This document shows positions 53,820 to 62,481 of a DNA stretch of 64,000 nt, one piece after another; position 1 is the first letter of the stretch; each line of letters begins with the position of its first letter. The notes under the pieces are model-generated. The model searched no databases and had not been told where the DNA came from. It was given only the letters and a program-made list of their open reading frames with translations. Source of the DNA: Neptunomonas concharum. Its GTDB lineage: Bacteria > Pseudomonadota > Gammaproteobacteria > Pseudomonadales > Balneatricaceae. A program made the translations under genes and the position numbers. Where the stretch lies: positions 1,736,001 through 1,800,000 of the forward strand of contig NZ_CP043869.1 in the NCBI RefSeq assembly GCF_008630635.1, given 5' to 3'.

Positions 53820-54566
53820 CTAATCAATCAACGTATCAATGAGATCAATCATAAACTCGGTTGACTCTTCATCCATCAGCTCCCAGCCTCCCAGCTGCAT
53901 CGCCTCGAGTACTTTCTGCCCTTTTGGGTCATCTTTCATCTCAAGCAAGCAAGTACTGAGCTTTGGAATTAAATGCTGAATACGAGGGCCAGCTAAAAGG
54001 GCGTGATGAATTACATCAATTTGGCTTTCAACCAAGACACGCATTTGATTTTTGGTTAGACCAGATAAATCTTCAAATGCTTCTTTCAGGAAAAACCCAA
54101 TATCTGCACTACCGTTTAACAAACTCTTTGCGACAAGGACATAGCTATGAACATGAGAGATTGTTACATTGGATGCGTCTAAATCAGCCGGCTCAATCAT
54201 GATCATGCCCATCATATGCACATCAGGATCATGCGTTGTAGCCACACGAATACCCGGCGGGAGCGTCTCTATTGACTGGTATTGAGACCCATCAGGAACA
54301 GCAATGATGGCCTCATCAGAATTACCGGTAGGTCTAACAACTGCTTTGAAACCCTTTTCCCTAACCAGCATGGCTGCATCGTAAGGGTTGGCATAAATTA
54401 GATCAATTTTGTCGAGTTGGATATCCCGCCGCTGCGCCTCAAAATCATCATACAGCTCCAGATGCATAGGCATCTCCAGTTGACGCTGTAACCATGTATT
54501 GAAAATAAACCAGCCTGATAAATGGTCAGGAGAGAAGTCAGGGCTTACCGATAAAGTACAGGTCAT
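53820..54566 (-). CDS. PhnD-type ligand-binding protein without export signal
   Basis: 248 residues. The fold matches phosphate/phosphonate-type periplasmic binding proteins (PF12974): opening strand LSVSPDFSPDHLSGWFIFNT, IDLIYANPYDAAMLVREKGF and ADIGFFLKEAFEDLSGL. It starts MTCTLSV, directly at the first beta-strand, so there is no signal peptide, and GGGAGCC supports this start. It should therefore sit in the cytoplasm. No ABC transporter is nearby. It is the last gene of a six-gene operon, three bases after the PAS gene. An intracellular ligand sensor is the inference. Confidence 0.82.
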   Translation of the reverse strand: MTCTLSVSPDFSPDHLSGWFIFNTWLQRQLEMPMHLELYDDFEAQRRDIQLDKIDLIYANPYDAAMLVREKGFKAVVRPTGNSDEAIIAVPDGSQYQSIETLPPGIRVATTHDPDVHMMGMIMIEPADLDASNVTISHVHSYVLVAKSLLNGSADIGFFLKEAFEDLSGLTKNQMRVLVESQIDVIHHALLAGPRIQHLIPKLSTCLLEMKDDPKGQKVLEAMQLGGWELMDEESTEFMIDLIDTLID

Positions 54567-54569
54567 ATT

Positions 54570-55013
54570 CTAGGCTCCCTGATCAGCAAGCATCGTTTTA
54601 TAGAGTGCGGTACACTCGTCCACTTTACTTCGAGAAGGCTTCCGCCTCACTGAGGTATATCCCATTAATTGGCCATTACGAATATTAGGGATCACTGTTG
54701 CTTTGACCCAGTAATAAGCACCATCTTTACGCAAGTTTTTAACGTAACCATGCCACTTCTTACCCGACTGAATAGTATCCCAAAGATCCTTAAAGGCGGC
54801 AGATGGCATATCTGGGTGCCTCAAAATAGAATGGTTTGTCCCAATCAGCTCTTCAAGCATATACCCAGACATATCAATAAACGCTTGATTTGCGTGAGTA
54901 ATTATACCGGTAGTATCTGTCCGGGAAACAATAAGCTTCCCGTCAGGATAAGGCACTTCTTGATCAACGATTACCGCCTCTCTCGAAGTACCGTCAAAAT
55001 ATTTGATAAACAT
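54570..55013 (-). CDS. Aer-like stand-alone PAS protein
   Basis: 147 residues; nearly all is a PAS domain of the Aer energy-taxis type. The start EVPYPDGKLIVSRTDTTGII and THANQAFIDMSGYMLEELIG are followed by NHSILRHPDMPSAAFKDLWD, KKWHGYVKNLRKDGAYYWVK, all Aer hallmarks that form an FAD pocket. No membrane helix, HAMP or chemotaxis signalling domain follows, so its signal must pass through protein contacts. It lies between the roadblock and PhnD-type genes, with 12- and three-base spacers. It could sense redox or oxygen for the operon. Confidence 0.87.
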   Translation of the reverse strand: MFIKYFDGTSREAVIVDQEVPYPDGKLIVSRTDTTGIITHANQAFIDMSGYMLEELIGTNHSILRHPDMPSAAFKDLWDTIQSGKKWHGYVKNLRKDGAYYWVKATVIPNIRNGQLMGYTSVRRKPSRSKVDECTALYKTMLADQGA

Positions 55014-55025
55014 AAGCGTTGCTTC

Positions 55026-55388
55026 TTAGAGCAGCTTACCAATCGCTTCAGCCGCTCGTTTTACGTCCAGAAAAATCAATCCTAAACGTGCGTTGGGTTT
55101 TGCCACAACGGTTAACACTGAATCATGATTCGCGTGAGTCATCAAAATGTAACCATCGACACCTTTAACCAGCACCTGTTCGAGCTCGCCACGAGCCAGC
55201 TCCTGGGCTGTTCTTTCTCCAAGAGAAAGCATTGCTGCGCTCATTGCGCCCACCCTGTCTTCATCCATGCTAGAAGGCAATAAAGCCTCGATCATCAAGC
55301 CATCGGTTGAGATGACGGCTGAGGCTTCAATCTCAGCTGAAGTACCATTCAGGTCGCTAAGAATTGACCCCATCATTTCAGAACGCAT
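55026..55388 (-). CDS. Roadblock/LC7-domain protein (MglB-like fold)
   Basis: 120 residues, a single roadblock/LC7 domain: ASAVISTDGLMIEALLPSSM, VGAMSAAMLSLGERTAQELA, LEQVLVKGVDGYILMTHANH and VLTVVAKPNARLGLIFLDV. This is the family of MglB, which normally regulates a Ras-like GTPase, and of similar dimer scaffolds. No GTPase gene is in the operon. GGAG precedes the ATG. The next protein upstream has a C-terminal half of similar pattern, suggesting a heterodimer. Confidence 0.88.
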   Translation of the reverse strand: MRSEMMGSILSDLNGTSAEIEASAVISTDGLMIEALLPSSMDEDRVGAMSAAMLSLGERTAQELARGELEQVLVKGVDGYILMTHANHDSVLTVVAKPNARLGLIFLDVKRAAEAIGKLL

Positions 55389-55431
55389 AGCAACTTCACT
55401 CCATTATAGTAATATTTGTCCGATCTATGGA

Positions 55432-56061
55432 TCAGTAATCTAAGTAGCGACTCGCAAGTGCACTTAGTAGTTCAACAAATTGGTGTTGGTTTAAGTTTGG
55501 TTGTTCGTGGATCACTAATGCGAACATTTGTGATCCAACGTGAATTATCCATGTGCCTAATAAGCTATTCCCTACCGGGTCAAGCAACCCCCAGGATTGT
55601 CCCATCAACTCTAAATCACGATTAAGAAGTTGGTGATGGCGGTGATGCATACTGATCAGATCAGCCGCAAGAGCCGCCAGCGAATCCGCATGATCCTGAT
55701 CAAATCCTGACGAGCCTAAGCAAAAGCCTTGATCATCCCCCAATACCACTTTCCCCGTTGTGGATAATACAGGCAAAACCTTTGAAAGAATCGTTTCTAA
55801 GCTGCCAGAAACAGGCTCTGCAGGGTTATCACTTAAGACGAGAAAACGGCGGGCAATCAGTTTTTGAAACAGAGCGTCTGCCATATCTTTATCTAAGTCA
55901 GCCAACTCCGCAAAGACTTCTGAGGAGTAAGCAATCGGTGCATCGCTACTCATCAATTGCAGTAATAAAGCACGAGCATCGTCCGACTGAGAGTTCACTG
56001 TCGCATAGTAAGCACCGCTGGGAGTAACTTGCAGGTAACGTATTTTGCTTTCCGAATTCAC
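55432..56061 (-). CDS. Roadblock-like protein with N-terminal winged-helix-like half
   Basis: 209 residues, starting at a GTG. Residues ~1-85 look like a small winged helix (ARALLLQLMSSDAPIAYSSE; DALFQKLIARRFLVLSDNP). Residues ~95-209 repeat the roadblock pattern: LSTTGKVVLGDDQGFCLGSS, ADSLAALAADLISMHHRHHQ, and WIIHVGSQMFALVIHE. The assignment of the second half is from pattern, not strong identity. It follows the repeat protein by 26 bases and precedes the clear roadblock gene by 43. A dimer partner of that protein is likely. Confidence 0.7.
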   Translation of the reverse strand: MNSESKIRYLQVTPSGAYYATVNSQSDDARALLLQLMSSDAPIAYSSEVFAELADLDKDMADALFQKLIARRFLVLSDNPAEPVSGSLETILSKVLPVLSTTGKVVLGDDQGFCLGSSGFDQDHADSLAALAADLISMHHRHHQLLNRDLELMGQSWGLLDPVGNSLLGTWIIHVGSQMFALVIHEQPNLNQHQFVELLSALASRYLDY

Positions 56062-56087
56062 TATATATCTCTCGCTATCCGTAACCG

Positions 56088-57926
56088 CTAGTAGGCAAAT
56101 AACTGGGCTGTGGTAGCCGCCGCCATAACCCCAAATACAAAGCGCTGAGGAATGTTTAACTCACTAATAACCTGAAAAGCCGTCATTGGACGGGTTTGCC
56201 ATAAATTGATTACAGCGTGAACTTCAGGAATAACGATATCGCGAATGCAATCTGGGGAGCGTGTTAATCTCCGAGTTCGGGAAGGATCGTCTGCTGGTAA
56301 GACCCTCCCCTGAACAGTCCATAAGCCCGCTAACCATAAAAGATCTTCGGCAGTGATGACCCGCTCTGAGAAGCCAAGCCCTTCCTGCAGATCATCCTCT
56401 ATCACATCGCCCGGCTTCATTGATAATTCGCCCAAGCCAAAACGGCTTGTCATAACAGTGTAGAGAACCTCTTCAGATAAATTCGTTACAAAACAATCAG
56501 TCCAAGGTAAATATTCAAGTCTTAAATGAAGTCCATCAATAGCTAAAGAGGTACGTTGGCTACGTCCTTTCTCAACTATTTTCTGAATCCAAGGGAGCAA
56601 CATCCCCTCTAAATTAATCAATAACCGGCGCCGGTCCGCTTCAATGGTCCAATCCAGTTCAGGAAGGTTACCAAAAACAGACACCATATTGGTCGCCTTT
56701 TGTGGCGTAGGCTTACTAATTAAAGCTTCATTATACTGGGCTTGTTTCTTTTCTATGGCTGGCTTTAAGGCCGGAACTATCTGGTCAAATACTTCAGGGG
56801 TAACAACTGGTTTAGATTGAGAAGGGCTGCTTTCAGCAAGCTTCGCGACTACCTGCGCCCTGACATTAGAGACTCGGGCACCTAGGTGAGGGCCGCCACC
56901 ATGGCCAATACTGTCAATAGAGGCAGTAGAACGAACGCCGCTTGCTCCTGTTGGATCAGGCGTATTAACGCCCTCCTTTTTAAGCAATGCTTTTTTCTTC
57001 GCTAATAACAGAGCACGTTTTTTAGCGGCCAGCTGAAGGTCTGCCACATTAGATTTGGGTTTTTGTTCGGCTTCTAAACGTTCTGCTTCTAAACGTTCTG
57101 CTTCTAGACGTTCTGCTTCTAGACGTTCTGCTTCTAGACGTTCTGCTTCTAGACGTTCTGCTTCTAGACGTTCTGCTTCTAGACGTTCTGCTTCTAGACG
57201 TTCTGCTTCTAAACGTTCTGCTTCTAAACGTTCTGCTTCTAAACGTTCTGCTTCTAAACGTTCTGCTTCTAAACGTTCTGCTTCTAAACGTTCTGCTTCT
57301 AAACGTTCTGCTTCTAAACGTTCTGCTTCTAAACGTTCTGCTTCTAAACGTTCTGCTTCTAAACGTTCTGCTTCTAAACGTTCTGCTTCTAAACGTTCTG
57401 CTTCTAAACGTTCTGCTTCTAAACGTTCTGCTTCTAAACGTTCTGCTTCTAAACGTTCTGCTTCTAGACGTTCTGCTTCTAAACGTTCTGCTTCTAAACG
57501 TTCTGCTTCTAGACGTTCTGCTTCTAAACGTTCGGCTTCTGCCTGCTCTGCAAGATAACGATCAAGATCAGAAGTTTCGGGGGCGATAGAAGCCTGAATT
57601 TGTTTTTGTAGCGCTTCAATACCTTCTGCAAGCGCATTTGCAGTGAACGGTTTTATAACAGTAATACAGTTATTCCATTCAAGCTCCGATACTGAGATCA
57701 ACAGAGCTGGCAGGCCAACCTTCTCTTCAAGGTAACTCTTTAAAGTAGATTTTGAGCTGGGCTGGTCGGCATTAAAAATAACCCAATCAGCGCGTGATGG
57801 CGAATCCACAATTTTGTATTGTTTGCCTACACGGTGAGATACGAAAAAATACTCCAGAGTATGCTTAACCGCACCTTCAAAGCCGATAAAGTGCACTCGA
57901 GAATGGTTAGAGGTACGACGATCCAT
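56088..57926 (-). CDS. Pseudo-receiver protein with 31 tandem RLEAE pentapeptides
   Basis: 612 residues. Residues ~1-115 fold like a receiver ([53 protein letters not shown]), but asparagine in VIFNADQP takes the phospho-acceptor place and the acidic pair is absent. Residues ~129-287 are 31 copies of RLEAE, predicted as a long charged single helix of about 23 nm. A lysine-rich helix and a low-complexity linker follow. Residues ~420-612 are a conserved-looking globular end ([40 protein letters not shown]; ending in a helix pair). The function is unknown. It looks like a scaffold linking the sensory parts of the operon. Confidence 0.8.
   Translation of the reverse strand: MDRRTSNHSRVHFIGFEGAVKHTLEYFFVSHRVGKQYKIVDSPSRADWVIFNADQPSSKSTLKSYLEEKVGLPALLISVSELEWNNCITVIKPFTANALAEGIEALQKQIQASIAPETSDLDRYLAEQAEAERLEAERLEAERLEAERLEAERLEAERLEAERLEAERLEAERLEAERLEAERLEAERLEAERLEAERLEAERLEAERLEAERLEAERLEAERLEAERLEAERLEAERLEAERLEAERLEAERLEAERLEAERLEAERLEAERLEAERLEAERLEAEQKPKSNVADLQLAAKKRALLLAKKKALLKKEGVNTPDPTGASGVRSTASIDSIGHGGGPHLGARVSNVRAQVVAKLAESSPSQSKPVVTPEVFDQIVPALKPAIEKKQAQYNEALISKPTPQKATNMVSVFGNLPELDWTIEADRRRLLINLEGMLLPWIQKIVEKGRSQRTSLAIDGLHLRLEYLPWTDCFVTNLSEEVLYTVMTSRFGLGELSMKPGDVIEDDLQEGLGFSERVITAEDLLWLAGLWTVQGRVLPADDPSRTRRLTRSPDCIRDIVIPEVHAVINLWQTRPMTAFQVISELNIPQRFVFGVMAAATTAQLFAY
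57066..57540 (-). repeat. 15-bp tandem repeat array (31 units)
   Basis: The coding-strand unit is GAAGCAGAACGTTTA. Units are identical except at one base: 22 have leucine codon TTA and nine CTA. Seven CTA units are adjacent near the 3' end of the gene array and two are scattered. The unit length keeps the frame whatever the copy number. Confidence 0.95.
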
Positions 57927-57927
57927 G

Positions 57928-58437
57928 TTATAGACCTTCCTTTTTACTAGAAACCGCTGCAGCTGGAAGTGAACGTCCGTTAATCAGGACAGAGTGCCTC
58001 ACATCCAAGTTCGCTATCTGGTTAATGCGCTTACTCGCAATAATCTCACTCAGATTCTCGCTCAGCTCAGCCCCCAATAAAGGCTCAGCTTGCCGAATAA
58101 GCCTAAGGCTCAGTGCATTGCCCTTATAGCGCAACATAATCATCAAATCGATTAGCGCACCCAGTACCTTAGATTTTGAGCCATGAATCATTGCAAGATA
58201 AAATCGTCTCACATGATATTTCAAATCCTGAGGGTGTGTCGCAACAAGACGCGTCAGATTAGTCAAAGCATATTTAGGTACACTGCCCTGATAAATCAGC
58301 GACTTTTGCTCGCTGGTCTCAAAAGCGGCTTGAATACGATCAGCAAGATCGCCTTCCAGCTCTTCATTAAGATCCCAGTCTGAGATTGCCATCCAGATCT
58401 GCGAGTTCACTTTACTGTCTTCCTTCAAGTGCATCAT
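57928..58437 (-). CDS. Helical hypothetical protein (169 aa), first gene of the roadblock operon
   Basis: The protein is almost wholly helical ([60 protein letters not shown]). It has no signal peptide or membrane segment. I do not recognise the family. The next gene starts one base after its stop, so translation is coupled. It is transcribed away from acnB. The likely role is as a partner or adaptor of the operon's other proteins. Confidence 0.7.
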   Translation of the reverse strand: MMHLKEDSKVNSQIWMAISDWDLNEELEGDLADRIQAAFETSEQKSLIYQGSVPKYALTNLTRLVATHPQDLKYHVRRFYLAMIHGSKSKVLGALIDLMIMLRYKGNALSLRLIRQAEPLLGAELSENLSEIIASKRINQIANLDVRHSVLINGRSLPAAAVSSKKEGL

Positions 58438-58759
58438 AGGTGCATCTGTCTTTTTATTAATAACATTAGTTATTGTAGAGGATAGCCAACAAATCGTGTT
58501 TTATCATGATCCGAACAATCATATACCGCTTCTGTTCAGACTAACAACGTCTCTTACCCATATAATTTAAAAAAATAGACCTAAATCATTAAAATAGTTA
58601 AATACAAAGTCTAAGGCGCCAGATTGTCGACAAACTTAACTTTGAGCGCCTCTTAAGATAGAATCCTCCCGCCATATCAACAATGAGACAAGATCTCAAC
58701 ACACCGTCGGCAGGGTATGTTAACAAAGACCGATGGAAATAACTGATGAGGGCTATATC
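58438..58759. promoter_or_regulatory. Divergent region between roadblock operon and acnB
   Basis: This 322-base gap is AT-rich on the left. The palindrome TTGTCGACAA (58624-58633) is flanked by AGGCGC (58614-58619) and GCGCCT (58646-58651). It must contain promoters for both directions. No gene is seen. Confidence 0.5.
58624..58633. promoter_or_regulatory. TTGTCGACAA palindrome before acnB
   Basis: This perfect ten-base palindrome resembles sites of GntR/FCD-type regulators, some of which control propionate and citrate-cycle genes. It is about 130 bases before the acnB start. Assignment is from form only. Confidence 0.4.
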
Positions 58760-61360
58760 GTGCTTGAAGCTTATCGTAAACATGTAGAAGAACGCGCCAC
58801 TGATGGTGTACCACCTAAGCCATTAGATGCTGACCAAACAGCTGCGTTAGTAGATCTACTTAAAAATCCACCTGCGGGCGAAGAAGAATTCCTTTTGGAC
58901 CTGTTAACTAACCGTGTTCCTGCAGGTGTAGACCAAGCAGCTTATGTAAAAGCCGGTTTTCTTGCTGCGGTTGCTAAAGGTGAAGCAACCTCTCCTCTAG
59001 TAGACGCTGTAAAAGCTGTTGAACTGCTAGGAACTATGTTGGGTGGTTATAACATCCAGCCATTGATCGACTGCTTAGAAAATGAAGCTTTAGCTCCGAC
59101 CGCTGCTAAGGCACTCTCGCATACATTATTAGTATTCGATGCATTCCATGACGTACAGGAAAAAGCAGAAGCAGGTAATGCTCACGCTAAACAGATCCTT
59201 GATTCTTGGGCTAATGCTGAATGGTTTACTTCAAAACCAGAGCTTGCTGAGAAAATCACCGTTACTGTCTTTAAAGTAACCGGTGAAACCAATACGGATG
59301 ACCTGTCTCCAGCACCTGATGCGTTCACACGTCCTGACATTCCAATGCATGCTAATGCTATGTTGAAAATGGAGCGCGATGGTATTAACCCAGACGTTCC
59401 AGGCTCTGTTGGTCCATTGAAGCAGATCGAAGAGATCAAAGCGAAAGGCTACCCTGTAGCATACGTTGGTGATGTTGTAGGTACTGGTTCTTCTCGTAAG
59501 TCAGCAACCAACTCTGTTCTTTGGTTCTTCGGTGATGATATCCCACACGTTCCTAATAAGCGCGCTGGTGGTTACTGCTTCGGTGGCAAAATTGCACCTA
59601 TCTTCTTCAACACAATGGAAGATGCTGGCGCGTTGCCAATCGAAATGGATGTAGAAAAAATGAATATGGGTGACGTGATCGACGTTTATCCATATGAAGG
59701 CGTTGCTAAAAATGCTGAAACTGGCGAAGTGCTTTGCAACTTCGAGCTGAAGACTCAGGTATTGCTTGACGAAGTTCGTGCCGGTGGCCGTATTCCTCTG
59801 ATCATTGGTCGTGGCCTGACAGATAAAGCACGGGCGGCATTAGGCCTTGAGCCAACCGAACTGTTCCGTAAGCCGGATCAACCTGCAGATACTGGCAAGG
59901 GCTATTCTCTTGCTCAGAAGATGGTTGGTAAAGCATGTGGCGTAGAAGGTGTTCGTCCAGGCACTTACTGTGAGCCAAAAATGACAACTGTTGGTTCTCA
60001 GGATACAACAGGTCCAATGACCCGTGACGAGCTGAAAGACCTTGCTTGCCTAGGCTTCTCTGCAGACCTGACGATGCAGTCGTTCTGCCACACTGCAGCT
60101 TATCCTAAGCCAGTTGACGTTCAGACACACCACACGCTGCCTGACTTCATCATGAACCGTGGCGGTGTTTCTCTTCGCCCTGGTGATGGTGTAATCCACT
60201 CTTGGTTGAACCGTATGCTGCTACCTGACACCGTAGGTACAGGTGGTGACTCTCATACGCGTTTCCCAATCGGTATCTCTTTCCCAGCAGGTTCTGGCCT
60301 AGTTGCCTTCGCTGCTGCAACAGGTGTTATGCCGCTGGATATGCCAGAATCAGTATTGGTTCGCTTTAAAGGTGACAAGCTACAGCCAGGTATCACGTTG
60401 CGTGACCTGGTTAACGCTATCCCTTACTACGCAATCAAGCAGGGGCTATTGACCGTTGCTAAAGCGGGTAAGAAAAACATCTTCTCTGGTCGCATCCTTG
60501 AAATCGAAGGTCTACCTGACCTGAAAGTTGAGCAAGCGTTTGAGCTATCTGACTCTGCGGCTGAGCGTTCTGCTGCGGCATGTTCTATCAAGTTGAACGA
60601 TGCACCGATTAAAGAGTACCTGACATCTAACATCACTATGTTGAAATGGATGATCTCTGAAGGTTACGGCGATGTTCGTACCATCGAGCGCCGTATCAAA
60701 GGTATGGAAGAGTGGTTAGCTAACCCAGAATTGATGGAAGCTGACGCTGATGCAGAGTACGCTGCGGTTATCGAAATCGATCTGAATGACGTTAAAGAGC
60801 CAATTCTGGCCTGCCCTAACGATCCAGACGATGTGAAATTACTGTCTGAAGTTGCTGGCGATAAGATCGACGAAGTGTTCATCGGTTCTTGTATGACCAA
60901 CATCGGCCACTTCCGTGCAGCGGGTAAACTATTAGATGCAGCGGGCACTTCTATCCCAACGCGTATGTGGATTGCACCACCAACGAAAATGGATGCTGCT
61001 CAGTTAACTGAAGAAGGTTATTACAACATCTTCGGTAAAGCCGGTGCTCGTATGGAGATGCCAGGCTGTTCACTGTGTATGGGTAACCAAGCACGTGTTG
61101 CTGACAAGTCTACCGTTGTGTCGACTTCTACGCGTAACTTCCCTAACCGTTTAGGTACAGGTGCGAATGTTTACCTGTCTTCTGCGGAGCTAGCGGCGGT
61201 TGCAGCACTACTTGGCAAGCTGCCCACAGTAGAAGAGTACATGCAGTATGCTGCTAAACTGGATACGATGGCAGATGACGTTTACCGTTACCTGAACTTC
61301 GACCAGATCGAAAACTACACAGCTAAAGCTGCTACTGTTATCCCAACAGTTCAAGCTTAA
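58760..61360 (+). CDS. acnB: Aconitate hydratase B
   Basis: About 866 residues from the GTG at 58760. An in-frame ATG at 58733 gives nine extra residues absent from other AcnB proteins, which start MLEEYRKH-like; here [13 protein letters not shown] fits, and TGAGGG sits before GTG. Iron-sulfur ligands are in [17 protein letters not shown] and [14 protein letters not shown]. Other family motifs: [35 protein letters not shown] and [16 protein letters not shown]. It is the main citrate-cycle aconitase in gammaproteobacteria. A strong terminator follows. Confidence 0.97.
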   Translation: MLEAYRKHVEERATDGVPPKPLDADQTAALVDLLKNPPAGEEEFLLDLLTNRVPAGVDQAAYVKAGFLAAVAKGEATSPLVDAVKAVELLGTMLGGYNIQPLIDCLENEALAPTAAKALSHTLLVFDAFHDVQEKAEAGNAHAKQILDSWANAEWFTSKPELAEKITVTVFKVTGETNTDDLSPAPDAFTRPDIPMHANAMLKMERDGINPDVPGSVGPLKQIEEIKAKGYPVAYVGDVVGTGSSRKSATNSVLWFFGDDIPHVPNKRAGGYCFGGKIAPIFFNTMEDAGALPIEMDVEKMNMGDVIDVYPYEGVAKNAETGEVLCNFELKTQVLLDEVRAGGRIPLIIGRGLTDKARAALGLEPTELFRKPDQPADTGKGYSLAQKMVGKACGVEGVRPGTYCEPKMTTVGSQDTTGPMTRDELKDLACLGFSADLTMQSFCHTAAYPKPVDVQTHHTLPDFIMNRGGVSLRPGDGVIHSWLNRMLLPDTVGTGGDSHTRFPIGISFPAGSGLVAFAAATGVMPLDMPESVLVRFKGDKLQPGITLRDLVNAIPYYAIKQGLLTVAKAGKKNIFSGRILEIEGLPDLKVEQAFELSDSAAERSAAACSIKLNDAPIKEYLTSNITMLKWMISEGYGDVRTIERRIKGMEEWLANPELMEADADAEYAAVIEIDLNDVKEPILACPNDPDDVKLLSEVAGDKIDEVFIGSCMTNIGHFRAAGKLLDAAGTSIPTRMWIAPPTKMDAAQLTEEGYYNIFGKAGARMEMPGCSLCMGNQARVADKSTVVSTSTRNFPNRLGTGANVYLSSAELAAVAALLGKLPTVEEYMQYAAKLDTMADDVYRYLNFDQIENYTAKAATVIPTVQA

Positions 61361-61373
61361 TTTTACGCTGCGT

Positions 61374-61404
61374 AAAAAAGCCCGTCCCTGTGACGGGCTT
61401 TTTT
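61374..61404 (+). terminator. Intrinsic terminator of acnB
   Basis: AAAAAAGCCCGTC and GACGGGCTTTTTT form a 13-base-pair stem with a five-base loop, followed by the U-run within the stem. It starts 14 bases after the stop codon. This is a textbook intrinsic terminator and can work in both directions. Confidence 0.95.
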
Positions 61405-61465
61405 GTTACTATTTATCTTAGTAATCCTCTTGTCACAGTGACGTTATACCTGTTCCGGAATAGTT

Positions 61466-61891
61466 ATGAAAACACCTGATATCGACACCCCTACTTCCAA
61501 AGAAAATGAAACCAACCAAACAAAAAATGGCTTTCTGGCGCTGGTTTCTAAAATGACTTTTGATGAGAAGCTACCTATTCGCTTTATGTTTAAAACCGTA
61601 CCTGAGCACTTAAACGATACAGGGTGGCGAATGTATACCGGTTATGAATCTGAAGAATACCTTGAGAATGAGCTGGCCAACATGGTGCCTGTTCCTGTTG
61701 AAAAGATGTGTCGTATAGACTCATCGCTCACTGATTTAGTGACCTATAATGCAGGCACCGTCTGGGAGCGCACGCCAGAGAGCGACGGCTGGCAACGTGT
61801 TTATGACTTTAAAATTCCTGCTGCCAACGTTGATGTCGGTATCACTAATGATATTGATCGATTCAATACAGAATTTAAAATCGACGATTAA
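61466..61891 (+). CDS. DUF2185 (immunity Imm33-like) protein
   Basis: 141 residues, cytoplasmic. The segment VPEHLNDTGWRMYTGYESEE followed by YLENELANMVPVPVEKMCRI is the DUF2185 pattern (gWrlytGdEseeY). The remainder is a beta-rich small fold. Related domains occur as polymorphic-toxin immunity proteins and as free-standing proteins; no toxin gene is adjacent, so no such role is claimed. It lies just before the heat-shock gene ibpA with a separate promoter between them. Confidence 0.82.
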   Translation: MKTPDIDTPTSKENETNQTKNGFLALVSKMTFDEKLPIRFMFKTVPEHLNDTGWRMYTGYESEEYLENELANMVPVPVEKMCRIDSSLTDLVTYNAGTVWERTPESDGWQRVYDFKIPAANVDVGITNDIDRFNTEFKIDD

Positions 61892-61894
61892 TGG

Positions 61895-61922
61895 CTTGAA
61901 AAAACTTCGTTCACCCTTACAT
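61895..61922 (+). promoter_or_regulatory. Sigma32-like heat-shock promoter of ibpA
   Basis: CTTGAAA (61895-61901) is a perfect -35 for the heat-shock sigma factor. After a 12-base spacer, CCCTTACAT resembles its CCCCATNT -10. The start would be near 61928, giving an ibpA leader of about 88 bases. Confidence 0.7.
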
Positions 61923-61931
61923 AAAAGTTAA

Positions 61932-62015
61932 GCCGACAGCCTTAGGTGTCGGCCGTTACCTGATCAAACGATAGGTAAACAACTTTCACATATTGCTTTG
62001 TATGAGGATATGATA
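61932..62015 (+). promoter_or_regulatory. ROSE-type RNA thermometer in ibpA leader
   Basis: Three hairpins occur in order: GCCGACA/TGTCGGC (61932-61953), TTACCT/AGGTAA (61956-61978) and CATAT/ATATG (61989-62012). In the last, TTGCT (61993-61997) faces the ribosome-binding AGGA (62005-62008) with one unpaired G, the hallmark of ROSE elements. A seven-base loop separates them. This matches the known ibpA thermometers that open on heating. Confidence 0.75.
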
Positions 62016-62435
62016 ATGCGAACATTTGACCTTACACCACTTTACCGTTCAGCCATTGGTTTTGATCGACTTGCCAATATGATTGATTCAGCTAACCGTA
62101 ATGAGCAACAACCTAGCTATCCTCCCTATAACATTGAATTATTGGGAGAAAATGCCTACAGAATCACCATGGCCATTGCAGGATTTTCTAAATCAGAACT
62201 GGAGATTCAGTCTGAAGAAGGTAATCTGACGATTAAGGGCGCAAAAGAAGCCGATACAACAGAGCGCACTTATCTGTACCAAGGCATTGCTGCCCGGAAC
62301 TTTGAGCGTAGATTTCAACTAGCGGACCATGTCAAAGTCGTTAAAGCCACTATAGAAAATGGCCTGCTACATGTTGACCTCGTCAGGGAGATTCCTGAAG
62401 CGATGAAACCGCGTCAGATCGAAATTACAGATTAA
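62016..62435 (+). CDS. ibpA: Small heat-shock protein IbpA (Hsp20)
   Basis: 139 residues from the ATG at 62016, preferred over the frame's TTG at 61998, which falls inside the thermometer. It begins [20 protein letters not shown], almost the enteric IbpA start. The alpha-crystallin domain is in [20 protein letters not shown] and [16 protein letters not shown], ending with a short IxI-like tail (QIEITD). It holds unfolding proteins in the cytoplasm until chaperones recover them. It is controlled by a sigma32-like promoter and a ROSE leader. Confidence 0.95.
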   Translation: MRTFDLTPLYRSAIGFDRLANMIDSANRNEQQPSYPPYNIELLGENAYRITMAIAGFSKSELEIQSEEGNLTIKGAKEADTTERTYLYQGIAARNFERRFQLADHVKVVKATIENGLLHVDLVREIPEAMKPRQIEITD

Positions 62436-62448
62436 TCTCGACCTCTAA

Positions 62449-62480
62449 GTAGGGAAGCAGCGCTTCCCTACTACATCCTT
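62449..62480. terminator. Hairpin between ibpA and RND gene
   Basis: GTAGGGAAG and CTTCCCTAC form a perfect nine-base-pair stem with loop CAGCG. CTTTTT follows on the plus strand after a seven-base gap. It is placed to end ibpA and the convergent pump gene. Confidence 0.65.
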
Positions 62481-62481
62481 T

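Noticed and set aside
57066-57540. Tandem array as a CRISPR
   Set aside because: There are no spacers. The repeats abut, are 15 bases long and encode protein in a gene.
57055-57558. Plus-strand ORF with SASKR repeats opposite the RLEAE array
   Set aside because: The 15-base unit has no stop in this antisense frame, so the ORF is a by-product of the repeat. It has no ribosome-binding site or domain.
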